A DNA stretch of 43,499 nucleotides from JANRIG01 sp033765235 (lineage in GTDB: Bacteria > Bacteroidota > Bacteroidia > Cytophagales > UBA9547), in NCBI GenBank assembly GCA_033765235.1, contig JANRIG010000005.1, forward strand, positions 1-43,499. The letters are read 5' to 3'. The position numbers and the translations under genes are program-made. Every line of letters starts with the position of its first letter. Positions within the stretch are counted from its first letter, which is position 1. Below the pieces are notes generated by a model. It was not told the DNA's origin. It searched no databases and worked only from the letters and a program-made list of their open reading frames with translations. Shown here one piece after another: positions 1 through 9,000 of this stretch.

Positions 1-9
1 TTTTTCGCC

Positions 10-34
10 CTTGTTGGTGTTCTTCACCAACAAG
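10..34. repeat. Hairpin 1 with TTGTTGGTG core
   Basis: A perfect 10-bp inverted repeat, CTTGTTGGTG at 10-19 and CACCAACAAG at 25-34, encloses a 5-nt loop. The same core recurs in the hairpins at 184-211 and 237-280, so this belongs to a small local family downstream of the surface-protein gene that ends at 300. It could be a REP-like element or part of a transcription end; the sequence does not decide. Confidence 0.7.
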
Positions 35-122
35 CCAAGCGGAAGGAATACTATAAGTCAAAGCCATAGCACAAAAATAAAAATTTTGTATTATGAAGAC
101 TAAAAATCTTCTTTTATCTGTC

Positions 123-153
123 GTTCGACAATCGCTACGCTAACTTGTCGAAC
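123..153. repeat. Hairpin with GTTCGACAA stem
   Basis: A perfect 9-bp inverted repeat, GTTCGACAA at 123-131 and TTGTCGAAC at 145-153, has a 13-nt loop. Its stem differs from the TTGTTGGTG family on either side. It is more GC-rich than the surrounding intergenic DNA, which suggests a mobile or repetitive intergenic element. A weaker hairpin (GAAGA 95-99 and TCTTC 107-111 followed by TTTT) lies just before it and could end transcription arriving from the left. Confidence 0.6.
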
Positions 154-183
154 AGCGGGGTGCTTAAATAGAATGGTTTAGCC

Positions 184-211
184 CTTGTTGGTCTTTTTTT
201 CGACCAACAAG
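184..211. repeat. Hairpin 2 with TTGTTGGT core
   Basis: A perfect 10-bp inverted repeat, CTTGTTGGTC at 184-193 and GACCAACAAG at 202-211, has an 8-nt T-rich loop. The last stem base pair differs from hairpin 1 in a compensated way (G-C became C-G), so pairing is kept despite sequence change. Confidence 0.7.
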
Positions 212-236
212 CAGGTAAACATTGAGTACAAGCAAG

Positions 237-280
237 TTTGTTGGTGACCTCTGCTATACCTCTTGCACAACACCAACAAA
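237..280. repeat. Hairpin 3 with TTGTTGGTG core
   Basis: A perfect 10-bp inverted repeat, TTTGTTGGTG at 237-246 and CACCAACAAA at 271-280, has a 24-nt spacer. It is the third member of the family and lies about 20 bp beyond the stop codon of the minus-strand gene at 300. It could act in 3'-end formation of that transcript, but the long loop argues against a classical terminator. Confidence 0.65.
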
Positions 281-299
281 GGCAGTAAAGGGATAAATG

Positions 300-2435
300 C
301 TATTTTAACTTTGATTTAATAGTTTCTATTTGCTCTTGCTGTGATATGATGTGCAAGGTGAGTTCTTCTATTTTTTTTAGCAAAATCTCATTCATTTTTA
401 CTAAGTCTAAACCCTTATTTTTTAGTTCATTTTGTGATGGTACATCGGGTAAATGTTTATTTATATTAATGTATTTTTTTAAAGTGTCCAACGATGTTAG
501 TTTATAATTAGCATCAAACACATAATCCGGCCAAGTACCTGTATAATCTATGTAAATGCCTTTGCCTCTTAATTCATTTAAGCATGTTAGAACTCCATTC
601 ACCGTTAACGTATTCAAAGGGGTATGAACTGTAAGCTTATTAACTGTTAAATCATTACCACTTATTGTACCAAATATACCTTTGCTTACTATAAAGTTAT
701 CTGCCACCATGGTATTGCTTGTGATGGTGCCCGGAGCCTCAACCAATCCGGAGCCGTGTACTATGAGTCTGCGTTTTTGCAACAATTCATCTTTTGTCAA
801 ATTGAATCCGTTAGGCTCACTTGGCAGCACCACACCCACTCCTGTAAAAGAAAGGCTAAGTGTATTGGGTATGGCAATAAACTCCAATGAGCCTTCTTCG
901 GAGTTGAACCTAAGGGCTGTACCTCCATTATTAGAAGTATATGTGGTACTAATTGGTCTATTATTAATTATGTTTAAACTGTTATAATAATCACCGTTAA
1001 ATATGGACTTGTATTTTTGGGCTACTTCATCGTAATATATATTGCCAAATACAAATGCCTCCGGGGTGGTATAGCTATTGGTATTTAATCCACCCGAACC
1101 TTGGTCAGGTATGCTTACATAGTTATTCACCGTAAAATCTTGTAAAATGAGGCTTCCTATCCTCATCATAGGATTATCACCTATGATATCTAAACTCTCA
1201 GAAAAATATACTTGGGCATCGCCGTTTTTGAGCAGACCTTTGCTACTTTTAAGGCTATAGCCATCTGCAAAAGTAATGCCCATGGCGGTAGATGTAAATT
1301 GTAGATGAGGTGCTATCATATTGCCATGCACCCTCACGTTTTGCTGCTTATCCCAACTTAGGGCAGGGGTTTCAGGTCCGTCCCAACTGCCGGCTTTGCT
1401 GCCCAGCACTCCTCCGTGCTCGCCAAAGAGTGCTATGCCGCCTATGCCTGTGGCAGTGCCCCAAGCATCCGTGTATCTTATGCCGCTGCGGTAGTCGCCT
1501 GTGCCTTTGAGGTATATGCTGTTGTAGTTAAGGTATGGCGTGCTGTAAAAGTTTGCCTCGCCATATTGTGAAAAACTCATCAGTGGTTTGTTGCCGTTCC
1601 ACTGTGCCTGCACAGGGGTATATAGGTCAAAGTGGCTGCCTGTGAAGGTGATGCCGTTGGTAGTGAGGGAGTGAATGACTGAGTTAGTGAGTTGAATGTT
1701 ATCAGCATGGAGGGTGCCTGTGATACTGGTATTGCCTGCTGCTCCTATGCGCACTCGCTCGGTGTTGTTGGTCTTTAGCACCACATCTTGTGCGTGGGTG
1801 CTGCCTATGAACTCGCTGCCTGTGAGGGTATTGCCTTGGGTGCTCCATGAGGGCACCACGGGTATGGGGCTCACGGTGCCGTGCACCACCAAATCAAGCC
1901 CCGCGCCATTGCCTATGCCTACTGCCTCATATACATTGGGATTGGCAGCACTGTACACATATATACGAAACTCTACCGCTGATGTGATATGGGTAAACCC
2001 TGACAATGCCACCTGCTGTATATCACCGTTGAACTGAGACTCTGACGTAAAAGTACCCAACACTTGCCCCGACTCATAGCCCGAAATGTTGCTCAGTACA
2101 GCAAAGGTACGGGTTCTGTTTTGGCTGATAGGGCGTATGTGTAATCCTGTAATATGTAGTTGGTATCCCATAGCGGGTACTATGTGTACACTGAAGTACT
2201 GCCCACCCTGTGCTTTGCTGATGGCACCGTTCAGAGTGGTTTGGTTGTCGTCTGAGGCAGTAAGTCCATTGTCCAGATAGTTGGTGGCATACAGACCCGG
2301 ACCTACTGACGCTGTGCCACTCAACACATTGGCATATAAGTTGGTGGCATTTACTACGGATTGCCCGCCTTTGCCGGCAAAGTCCCAAGTGGCAAGCTGG
2401 TCTTGTGAAAAGCTGTATATGCTAAAGCATAGCAT
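300..2435 (-). CDS. Secreted surface protein with tail-fibre-like C-terminus, possibly phase-variable
   Basis: The 711-residue product is rich in G, S, T and N. A beta-rich N-terminal region opens with QLATWDFAGKGGQ, a central part resembles tail-fibre or repeat proteins, and the C-terminus has the motif NKHLPDVPSQNELKNKGLDL followed by a short coiled coil (about 675-711). That ending is common in Bacteroidota surface proteins similar to tail-fibre/endosialidase chaperone regions; no T9SS sorting signal is seen. The ATG at 2435 leaves only MLCFSIYSFSQ, too short for a signal peptide. The frame stays open upstream through hydrophobic HFLFISII and three Pro codons from an 11-C tract to a stop at 2514-2516, but has no ATG, GTG or TTG there. 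The only upstream ATG (2498-2500) is one frame off and would join this gene if the tract had 9 or 12 C. As read, the gene is therefore either off or starts internally. The precise role is unknown. Confidence 0.75.
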   Translation of the reverse strand: MLCFSIYSFSQDQLATWDFAGKGGQSVVNATNLYANVLSGTASVGPGLYATNYLDNGLTASDDNQTTLNGAISKAQGGQYFSVHIVPAMGYQLHITGLHIRPISQNRTRTFAVLSNISGYESGQVLGTFTSESQFNGDIQQVALSGFTHITSAVEFRIYVYSAANPNVYEAVGIGNGAGLDLVVHGTVSPIPVVPSWSTQGNTLTGSEFIGSTHAQDVVLKTNNTERVRIGAAGNTSITGTLHADNIQLTNSVIHSLTTNGITFTGSHFDLYTPVQAQWNGNKPLMSFSQYGEANFYSTPYLNYNSIYLKGTGDYRSGIRYTDAWGTATGIGGIALFGEHGGVLGSKAGSWDGPETPALSWDKQQNVRVHGNMIAPHLQFTSTAMGITFADGYSLKSSKGLLKNGDAQVYFSESLDIIGDNPMMRIGSLILQDFTVNNYVSIPDQGSGGLNTNSYTTPEAFVFGNIYYDEVAQKYKSIFNGDYYNSLNIINNRPISTTYTSNNGGTALRFNSEEGSLEFIAIPNTLSLSFTGVGVVLPSEPNGFNLTKDELLQKRRLIVHGSGLVEAPGTITSNTMVADNFIVSKGIFGTISGNDLTVNKLTVHTPLNTLTVNGVLTCLNELRGKGIYIDYTGTWPDYVFDANYKLTSLDTLKKYININKHLPDVPSQNELKNKGLDLVKMNEILLKKIEELTLHIISQQEQIETIKSKLK

Positions 2436-2458
2436 GATAATACTTATAAATAGAAAAT

Positions 2459-2469
2459 GGGGGGGGGGG
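2459..2469. repeat. Homopolymer tract of 11 G (C on the coding strand)
   Basis: Eleven consecutive G on the plus strand lie 24 bp upstream of the annotated start of the minus-strand surface gene, between its hydrophobic signal core and the only upstream ATG (2498-2500). Tracts of this length are prone to slipped-strand length change and to sequencing error; both possibilities apply here. Confidence 0.85.
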
Positions 2470-2679
2470 TAGTAACTGCGTGATTGTGAGAGCGTTGCAT
2501 GGGAATTTGAGGTTTAATATTGAAAATTTATGAATGTATTGTAAATTAATGAATATTTAGTATGCAACTTTAATAAGTTATTATCGCACTTCCAAATTAA
2601 GAAATTGTAAAGTTATGGTAAAGTTTGGGTAAATATTGAATTTTGAATGTTAATTTTTGAATTAGCGAAGGAATGAATT

Positions 2680-2695
2680 ATTAAATCTTCAATTT
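2680..2695. repeat. Dispersed intergenic 16-mer, copy 1
   Basis: The 16-mer ATTAAATCTTCAATTT occurs here and again at 43348-43363. In both places GAATTTTGAATG lies just upstream (2638-2649 and 43328-43339), so two short blocks are shared in the same order with different spacing (42 and 20 bp between starts). This is AT-rich intergenic sequence, so the function is unknown and a chance match of the parts cannot be excluded. Confidence 0.45.
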
Positions 2696-2706
2696 TATAT
2701 TTTACT

Positions 2707-3324
2707 TTGAGCTTTTATATTATTATATTGATACAAAATAACAAAATCAATGTGCCCGGTCACATCAAAGGCCTTATCTTTGACCTCGATGGCACCATAG
2801 CCGATACCATGCCCGCACATTACCTGTCATGGGTGTATGCGCTCCGCAAACATGGAGGCATAGACTTTAGCGAAGAGCAATTTTATGGATGGGCGGGTAT
2901 ATCCACGCGCAAAATCATAGCTATGCTTAATGACCTGCACAGTATATCTATGGATATTGAGCATACATTTGAAGATAAGGAAAATTATTTTCTCAAAATA
3001 TTACACGAAGTGAAACCTATTATGCCTGTGATAGAGGTGATTCACAAGTATCATGGCGTGCTGCCTATGAGCATAGGTACAGGCGGTGTGCCACACTTTG
3101 CTATGCTCACCTTGGAGCAAGTGCACTGCCAAAAATATTTCGACATTATAGTCTGCTCTACAGATGTGCAAAACCCTAAGCCAGCACCCGACACATTTCT
3201 ACTTTGTGCCCAAAAAATGAGCGTAAGTCCTACAAATTGTATGGTATTTGAAGACAGCCATTTGGGTATTCAAGCCGCTCATTCAGCAGGTATGCATGCT
3301 ATTAATATTAAGGAGTATTTGTAA
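2707..3324 (+). CDS. HAD-superfamily phosphatase, beta-phosphoglucomutase-like subfamily
   Basis: The product of up to 205 residues has all four HAD motifs: I, FDLDGTIADT (about residues 25-34), giving the nucleophile Asp and acid/base Asp; II, the S/T of SIGTGG; III, the Lys of NPKPAPDTF; and IV, the acidic pair in VFEDSHLGIQAA. Cap placement after motif I fits subfamily IA. Such enzymes hydrolyse small sugar or nucleotide phosphates or interconvert hexose phosphates; the substrate cannot be read from sequence. No in-frame ATG exists: candidate starts are TTG 2707, TTG 2728 and GTG 2752, and GTG 2752 gives a conventional short lead of about nine residues before motif I. The gene lies 89 bp upstream of the GtrA-like gene on the same strand. 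Confidence 0.85.
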   Translation: MSFYIIILIQNNKINVPGHIKGLIFDLDGTIADTMPAHYLSWVYALRKHGGIDFSEEQFYGWAGISTRKIIAMLNDLHSISMDIEHTFEDKENYFLKILHEVKPIMPVIEVIHKYHGVLPMSIGTGGVPHFAMLTLEQVHCQKYFDIIVCSTDVQNPKPAPDTFLLCAQKMSVSPTNCMVFEDSHLGIQAAHSAGMHAINIKEYL

Positions 3325-3413
3325 GTAGCAGCATATATTTTACTGCATATTTTTAATATTTTTGATAATAGCTTTTATAGACATGTTTTTTTGACTTATT
3401 TTGCCATTTCGTT

Positions 3414-3833
3414 ATGATTCAAAAGCTATCCCTACTACCCGATACTTTTAAGCAAATGATCAAATACGGCTTGATAGGTCTGTTAAACCTATCAATATAT
3501 TTGGTTATATTTGAGATACTTACAAGATTGCTCAATGTATATTATTTGTATGCAAACTTTATTGCCAGTATTATATCATTTGCCAACAGCCTCTATTTCA
3601 ATCGCAAGTGGACTTTCAAAAGCAACTCACACTGGCTGCGCGATACGCTGTACTTTTTGGTCATATTTTTGGTATGCCTCAGCATACAAAGCCTTACGTT
3701 GTATTTTTGTGTAGAATACCTCAAGTGGGATCCTCAGCTTGCCAAGTATGCAGGTATTGTCACATTTGCAGCTTTCAACTTCTCGCTTAATAAACTTATC
3801 ACCTTTCGCAGAAAAGCTACGGCAATATTATGA
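3414..3833 (+). CDS. GtrA-like family small membrane protein
   Basis: The 139-residue product has about four hydrophobic segments and the GtrA-family pattern, with a conserved first helix (MIKYGLIGLLNLSIYL), the FxNSLYFNRKWTF loop and a closing FNFSLNKLITFR segment. GtrA-like proteins are inner-membrane proteins thought to help move lipid-linked sugars or related polyprenyl intermediates for surface glycan synthesis. The stop codon overlaps the start of the next gene in an ATGA junction (3830-3833), so the two are probably translationally coupled. The partner is a serine-biosynthesis fusion, and no glycosyltransferase is adjacent, so the physiological link is unclear. Confidence 0.85.
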   Translation: MIQKLSLLPDTFKQMIKYGLIGLLNLSIYLVIFEILTRLLNVYYLYANFIASIISFANSLYFNRKWTFKSNSHWLRDTLYFLVIFLVCLSIQSLTLYFCVEYLKWDPQLAKYAGIVTFAAFNFSLNKLITFRRKATAIL

Positions 3834-5719
3834 GCCATTATATTATAGATTTCGACAGCACCTTTATCAAAGATGAGTCTTTGGATGTATTGTTTGAAAT
3901 AGCCCTCAAAGGCACTCCTGATTATGAAAGCGTGTGCCAACAAATCAAAAACATTACATCACTCGGTATGGAAGGCAAAATATCTTTTGCCGAATCGCTA
4001 TCGCAAAGGGTAGCATTGCTCAAAGCCACTAAACATCATGTAGACAAAACCGTGGAACTGCTCCACCATCGGATATCCCCATCATTTATCAGAAATAAAA
4101 AATTTTTTGAACACTATGCAAGCGATATTTATATTGTTTCAGGTGGTTTTTTTGACATGATTTATCCTATTGTAAAAGACTATTACATAAACCCCGACAA
4201 TATATTTGCCAATACATTCACTTATGACAATTTAGGAAATATCACCGGATACGACAGTACCAATATATTGGCACAAAACAAAGGCAAAGTGCTTAAAATA
4301 AAATCATTAAACCTTTCCGGCGATGTGTATGTGATAGGCGACGGCTTCACAGACTATGAAATAAAAGAGGCAGGATATGCCAATAAATTCTTTGCTTTTA
4401 CTGAAAACGTATCCAGGCCTGCTGTCATCTCTAAAGCCGACCATGTAGTACCCGGCTTAGACGAATTTTTGTTTATCAACAATCTGCCAAGAGCACAGTC
4501 ATACCCAAAGAGCCGTATGAATGTGCTCCTCCTCGAAAACATACACCCCGAAGCTGTCAAAATATTCAAAGAAGAGGGTTTCAATATAGAAATAGTGAAA
4601 GGTGCCCTTGATGAAGACGAACTTTGTGAAAAAATAAAAGAAGTATCTATTCTGGGCATACGCTCCAAAACAATGGTCACCTCCAAAGTACTTGACCACG
4701 CACACAAACTCATATCTGTAGGAGCCTTTTGCATAGGTACCAACCAGATAGACCTCAAAGCCTGCATGAAAAAGGGCATAGCAGTATTCAATGCTCCTTA
4801 CAGCAATACACGCAGTGTAGTAGAGCTCACCATAGGCTCCATCATCATCCTCAGCAGAAATATAGTAGAAAAAAGCAACCTTATGCACCAAGGTGTGTGG
4901 GACAAGTCTGCCACCGGCAGCCATGAAATACGAGGCAAAAAACTTGGGCTCATAGGATATGGCAACATTGGCACTCAACTCAGCGTGCTTGCAGAGGCTA
5001 TGGGTATGGAAGTGTATTATTATGATGTGGTAGAAAAATTGCAACTCGGCAATGCCAAAAAATGCAAAACCCTGCATGAGCTGCTATCTCTTGCAGACTT
5101 TATATCAGTACATATTGACGGCAGAGCTACCAACAAAAACCTTATCGCCGACAAAGAATTTGCTGCCATGAAACAAGGTGTAATATTCTGCAACATGAGC
5201 CGCGGCCATGTGGTAGATATACCTGCCTTAGTAGGTGCCATAAAATCAGGCAAGGTAGCAGGCTGTGCCATTGATGTATTCCCCTACGAACCCAAAACCA
5301 ACAACGAAGAGTTTGTTAACGAACTCCGCGGACTCAAAAATGTAATACTTACTCCACACATTGGCGGCAGTACCGAAGAAGCTCAGTTCAACATTGGCCA
5401 ATTTGTGCCAAACCGCATACTGGAATATGTGAACTCAGGCACTACACACGGCAGTGTAAACTTTCCGCAGATACAGCTCCCTGAGCTCCAAAATGCACAC
5501 CGACTCATGCACGTGCATGATAATGTGCCGGGCATATTGGCCAATATCAATCAAATATTAGCCAAACACAGCATCAATATATTAGGACAATATCTCAAAA
5601 CCAATGATACTATTGGATATGTAATCACAGACATTCAAAACGATGTGCGCCACCATGAGCAATTGGTAAAAGACCTTAAGTCTATTGCAGGTACTATCCG
5701 TCATAGGATGCTTTACTGA
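3830..5719 (+). CDS. serA: Fused phosphoserine phosphatase / D-3-phosphoglycerate dehydrogenase with ACT domain
   Basis: The 629-residue cytoplasmic protein should carry out the first and last steps of phosphorylated serine synthesis. Residues 1-215 form a SerB-like HAD phosphatase: D7 and D9 in DFDST, S104 in IVSGG, the Lys of NKGKV and D171/D175 in GDGFTD. Residues about 230-540 are the dehydrogenase: substrate loop RSKT (278-281), NAD-binding GYGNIG (376-381), catalytic R458 in NMSRG, E487 in YEP and H510 in PHIGGS. Residues about 555-629 are an ACT regulatory domain, suggesting serine feedback control. All catalytic residues are present in both halves, so it reads as bifunctional. Similar fusions are, from memory, known in Bacteroidota. 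The intermediate transaminase gene serC is not in the window. The start overlaps the GtrA-like gene by 4 bp. Confidence 0.92.
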   Translation: MSHYIIDFDSTFIKDESLDVLFEIALKGTPDYESVCQQIKNITSLGMEGKISFAESLSQRVALLKATKHHVDKTVELLHHRISPSFIRNKKFFEHYASDIYIVSGGFFDMIYPIVKDYYINPDNIFANTFTYDNLGNITGYDSTNILAQNKGKVLKIKSLNLSGDVYVIGDGFTDYEIKEAGYANKFFAFTENVSRPAVISKADHVVPGLDEFLFINNLPRAQSYPKSRMNVLLLENIHPEAVKIFKEEGFNIEIVKGALDEDELCEKIKEVSILGIRSKTMVTSKVLDHAHKLISVGAFCIGTNQIDLKACMKKGIAVFNAPYSNTRSVVELTIGSIIILSRNIVEKSNLMHQGVWDKSATGSHEIRGKKLGLIGYGNIGTQLSVLAEAMGMEVYYYDVVEKLQLGNAKKCKTLHELLSLADFISVHIDGRATNKNLIADKEFAAMKQGVIFCNMSRGHVVDIPALVGAIKSGKVAGCAIDVFPYEPKTNNEEFVNELRGLKNVILTPHIGGSTEEAQFNIGQFVPNRILEYVNSGTTHGSVNFPQIQLPELQNAHRLMHVHDNVPGILANINQILAKHSINILGQYLKTNDTIGYVITDIQNDVRHHEQLVKDLKSIAGTIRHRMLY

Positions 5720-5909
5720 TAAGATTATTTTTTTTTAATATATTCAATAAATATATTACCTATTACGTGTACCATTATTTTATTGACTTAGGTCAATTTT
5801 TAAAGATATTGTTATATTTTTTAATGCAATATTTATAAATTTAAAACTTTTTTAATCATTTCAAAAAAAAATTAGATGATAAATTATGAAAACAATATGT
5901 AATTGTATT

Positions 5910-5917
5910 TAATTTTG
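5910..5917 (+). promoter_or_regulatory. Candidate -7 element upstream of the giant adhesin gene
   Basis: TAATTTTG matches the Bacteroidota -7 consensus TAnnTTTG, about 98 bp before the ATG at 6015. No clear -33 TTTG is found at the expected distance. The 295-bp gap between the serine-biosynthesis gene and the adhesin is extremely AT-rich, so a chance match is possible. Confidence 0.3.
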
Positions 5918-6014
5918 AATTATTATGAACATACACAAAAAAACTTAATTGTGTATAAAAAACAATTGTAAAAAAAAATAATAATTTCTTATTTTCTACC
6001 CTACAAATTAAAGT

Positions 6015-9000
6015 ATGTACAAAAAAACTTACTCAATTGCTATAATATTAACCTTAATAATATTCCAATACAAAGCAATTGCCCAAGTGGTATATGCCCC
6101 ATTCACCATAAAATATCAAACCACACAAAAAGGAGGAATCACTATGGCATCCAATACCATGTCATCGAGTGTGGGGCAAAATATGTTTGAGACTCCGCCA
6201 AGCGGCACACAAAAAAACAATACAGCCAATCAAATTTTTGTTGACATTGATGGCGACCCATCTACATTTGCATCAAGTTCATCCACATTGGCTGTAGGCG
6301 GTACATGTAGAAAGGTCACTTATGCTGCACTGATATGGCAAGGAATATATGATGTAGGTGGTAGCCAATCGGCCGCTGATATCATATTAGCTACAACCAC
6401 CAGTTATGTACAACAAAGATATAGAACTATAAAATTTAAAACACCGGCATCAGGTACCTACAATATGCTTACTGCTGACGGTATTAATTTACATTACACA
6501 ATTACCCAATGGAATTATGTATATGAATGTTACAAAGATGTCACTAATCTGGTAGTAGCCGGGGGCGATGGCATATACACTGCAGCAGACATACAAAGTA
6601 TTTTTGGAACCAATGGTTTTACAGGTTGGACATTAATAGTAATATATGAAGACCAATCATTATCTAATAAACAATTCACCATTTTCAACGGTTTGGCTTT
6701 TGCCCAATCTAATACTGTGACTATGACTATTACAGGTTTTAGAACACCCCCTGTAGGGCCTGTTGCTTTTGATTTGGGTGTTATAGGCTACGACGGTGAT
6801 AGAGGTGATAATGATAATTTAAGGTTTGGCACCTCATTAGCCAGCATGAATAATGTTACTAATTCATTGAATCCTGCCAATGATTTTTTAAATAGTTCTA
6901 TTACAAGATATGGTTCTACTGTCACCGGAAATAACCCTCCTTTTGGAAATACATGTGGATATGATTCTGATATTTTCACACCAAATAATACCAATAATAC
7001 ATTAATAGGAAACAATGTAACGCAGGCTTTTTTTCAAGAAACTGCAACAAGTGAAGGTGTTTTAGTATCTACCTTTGTAACAGCCATTGAATCTTACGAA
7101 CCTATATTTGACCTCACCCACTATTATGAAGACTTAAACGGGGGCAATGTAAATGTAAACGATGAAATAAAATTTACCTTCACCGCCTCCAATTCAGGAA
7201 ATGACTACAGCGCACTTACCACATTGGAGTACGATTTACCACCTACAGTAACGCTTGTGCCCAACTCACTCACTATCACAGGAGGATGGAATATTGGTCT
7301 AAAAACAGATGCCGTAGGCGATGACCAAGTAGATTATATAGATGCAAGTCGTAAGATTATAGCCAGATTAGGTATAGGTGCCAGTGCTACAAGTGGTGGA
7401 TTTATACCAAATTATACCTCTGTAGGCAACAACACTACATTTTCATACCGGGTAAAAGTATTGGACGATTGCGCAGCACTTTTTTGTACAGGAAATCAAA
7501 TTTCAAGTGTTGGAACATTGTATTATTCAGGAAATATAACCAGTTTAAGTGGCTCCCAACTCTCAAGACCATTGACTACTTTTGTGGGTTGCACAAACTC
7601 CGGACCATTGGTAGGTACTGTACTGGGTGTAAGTTGCTCCTTGCAGCCCGATGTCACAGTTACAGGCTTGACATGCCCTGCAGACTTGTCTCAAATAGTA
7701 ACAACTCCGGGTTTCAAATTTTACGATGCAGGCAGCAATTTGGTAACCAATGCTACTGCAGGCGGGCAATATATGGCTGTGCGCACCATCACATCCTCGT
7801 GCTCCGATGTTATAAATATTTTATTAATAAATTTTACACCTTGCACACCTCCTATTGCTAATAACACCACATTTGTAGGCATTCCCGGAGCATCAGCAGC
7901 TACTTCAATACCAGGTTTTTCAGGTTCCACCATTCAAGGTAGTATTACTGGTTTCTTCATCAGTTCATTGCCTACCTCATCTACAGGCATATTGTTTGTA
8001 AACGGTTTGGCAGCCACTATTAATCAGTTTGTACCCAATTCTTTACTTGGAGCCCTTACCTTTGACCCAGTCAATACCTTTACAGGATTTACAAGTTTTA
8101 ATATATTAGCACTCAATTCCATTGGCTTAGTTTCCACCGCATCAGGTATATATACTATAAGTATAATTAACAATCCACCTGTAGCCAATAGCATTACATT
8201 AGTGACTACCAATGGCGTTGCCATGACATATCCCTTATTTCCTACACATGTATCTGATATTGAAAATGGTATATTAACCTATTCTATCATAAATACTATA
8301 CCCGGTCTTATAGGTTCCCCATTTACATTTGTATTAAATACCTTAACAGGTACTTTCACTTACACCTCTCACATTGACGCTACACCACGAATAGACAGGA
8401 TTAATTATAGGGTTTGCGACAATGGGGTGTCTATTGCTTGCACTACAGCCCAAATTTCTATACGAGTACCTTATTCAAATTTGGCACCAATCCCTTTTGA
8501 CGATTACCTTACCGTAAACGAAGACACTAGAGGAATGGTAACTATATCAGGCAATGATTACGACCCCAACCCAACGGATATAAAATATTACGCGGTAATA
8601 TCCGTACCCGGCAATGGTACATTTACACTCAATTCACTTACTGGTGTATTGACTTACAACCCCAATTTGCATTACCATGGAAATGATGTAATTACCTATC
8701 GTGTTTGCGACTCTCCATCCATTTTCACATCATGTGGTACGGCATTGGTATACATTACTGTTTTACCTATTATTGACCCCCTTACCGCATTTCCAAATTT
8801 TAGAGTATTAGCAGAAGATGCAACTATTTCCGGAAATCTAATTACTGATGCTGTAGCCGATTTCAACGCACTTACAGGCAACGCTACAGGTCTCACAGCT
8901 ACAGGATTTATAGGTACTTTTAGCGGTGGCAATCTTACAATCACAGGTACGGGTGCATATACTTACAGTCCATTTAATAGTATTGTAGGCACTTACTCCA

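Noticed and set aside
10..280. Integron attC-like sites in the hairpin cluster
   Set aside because: The stems do not match the attC core pattern (RYYYAAC/GTTRRRY) and no gene cassettes or integrase are nearby.
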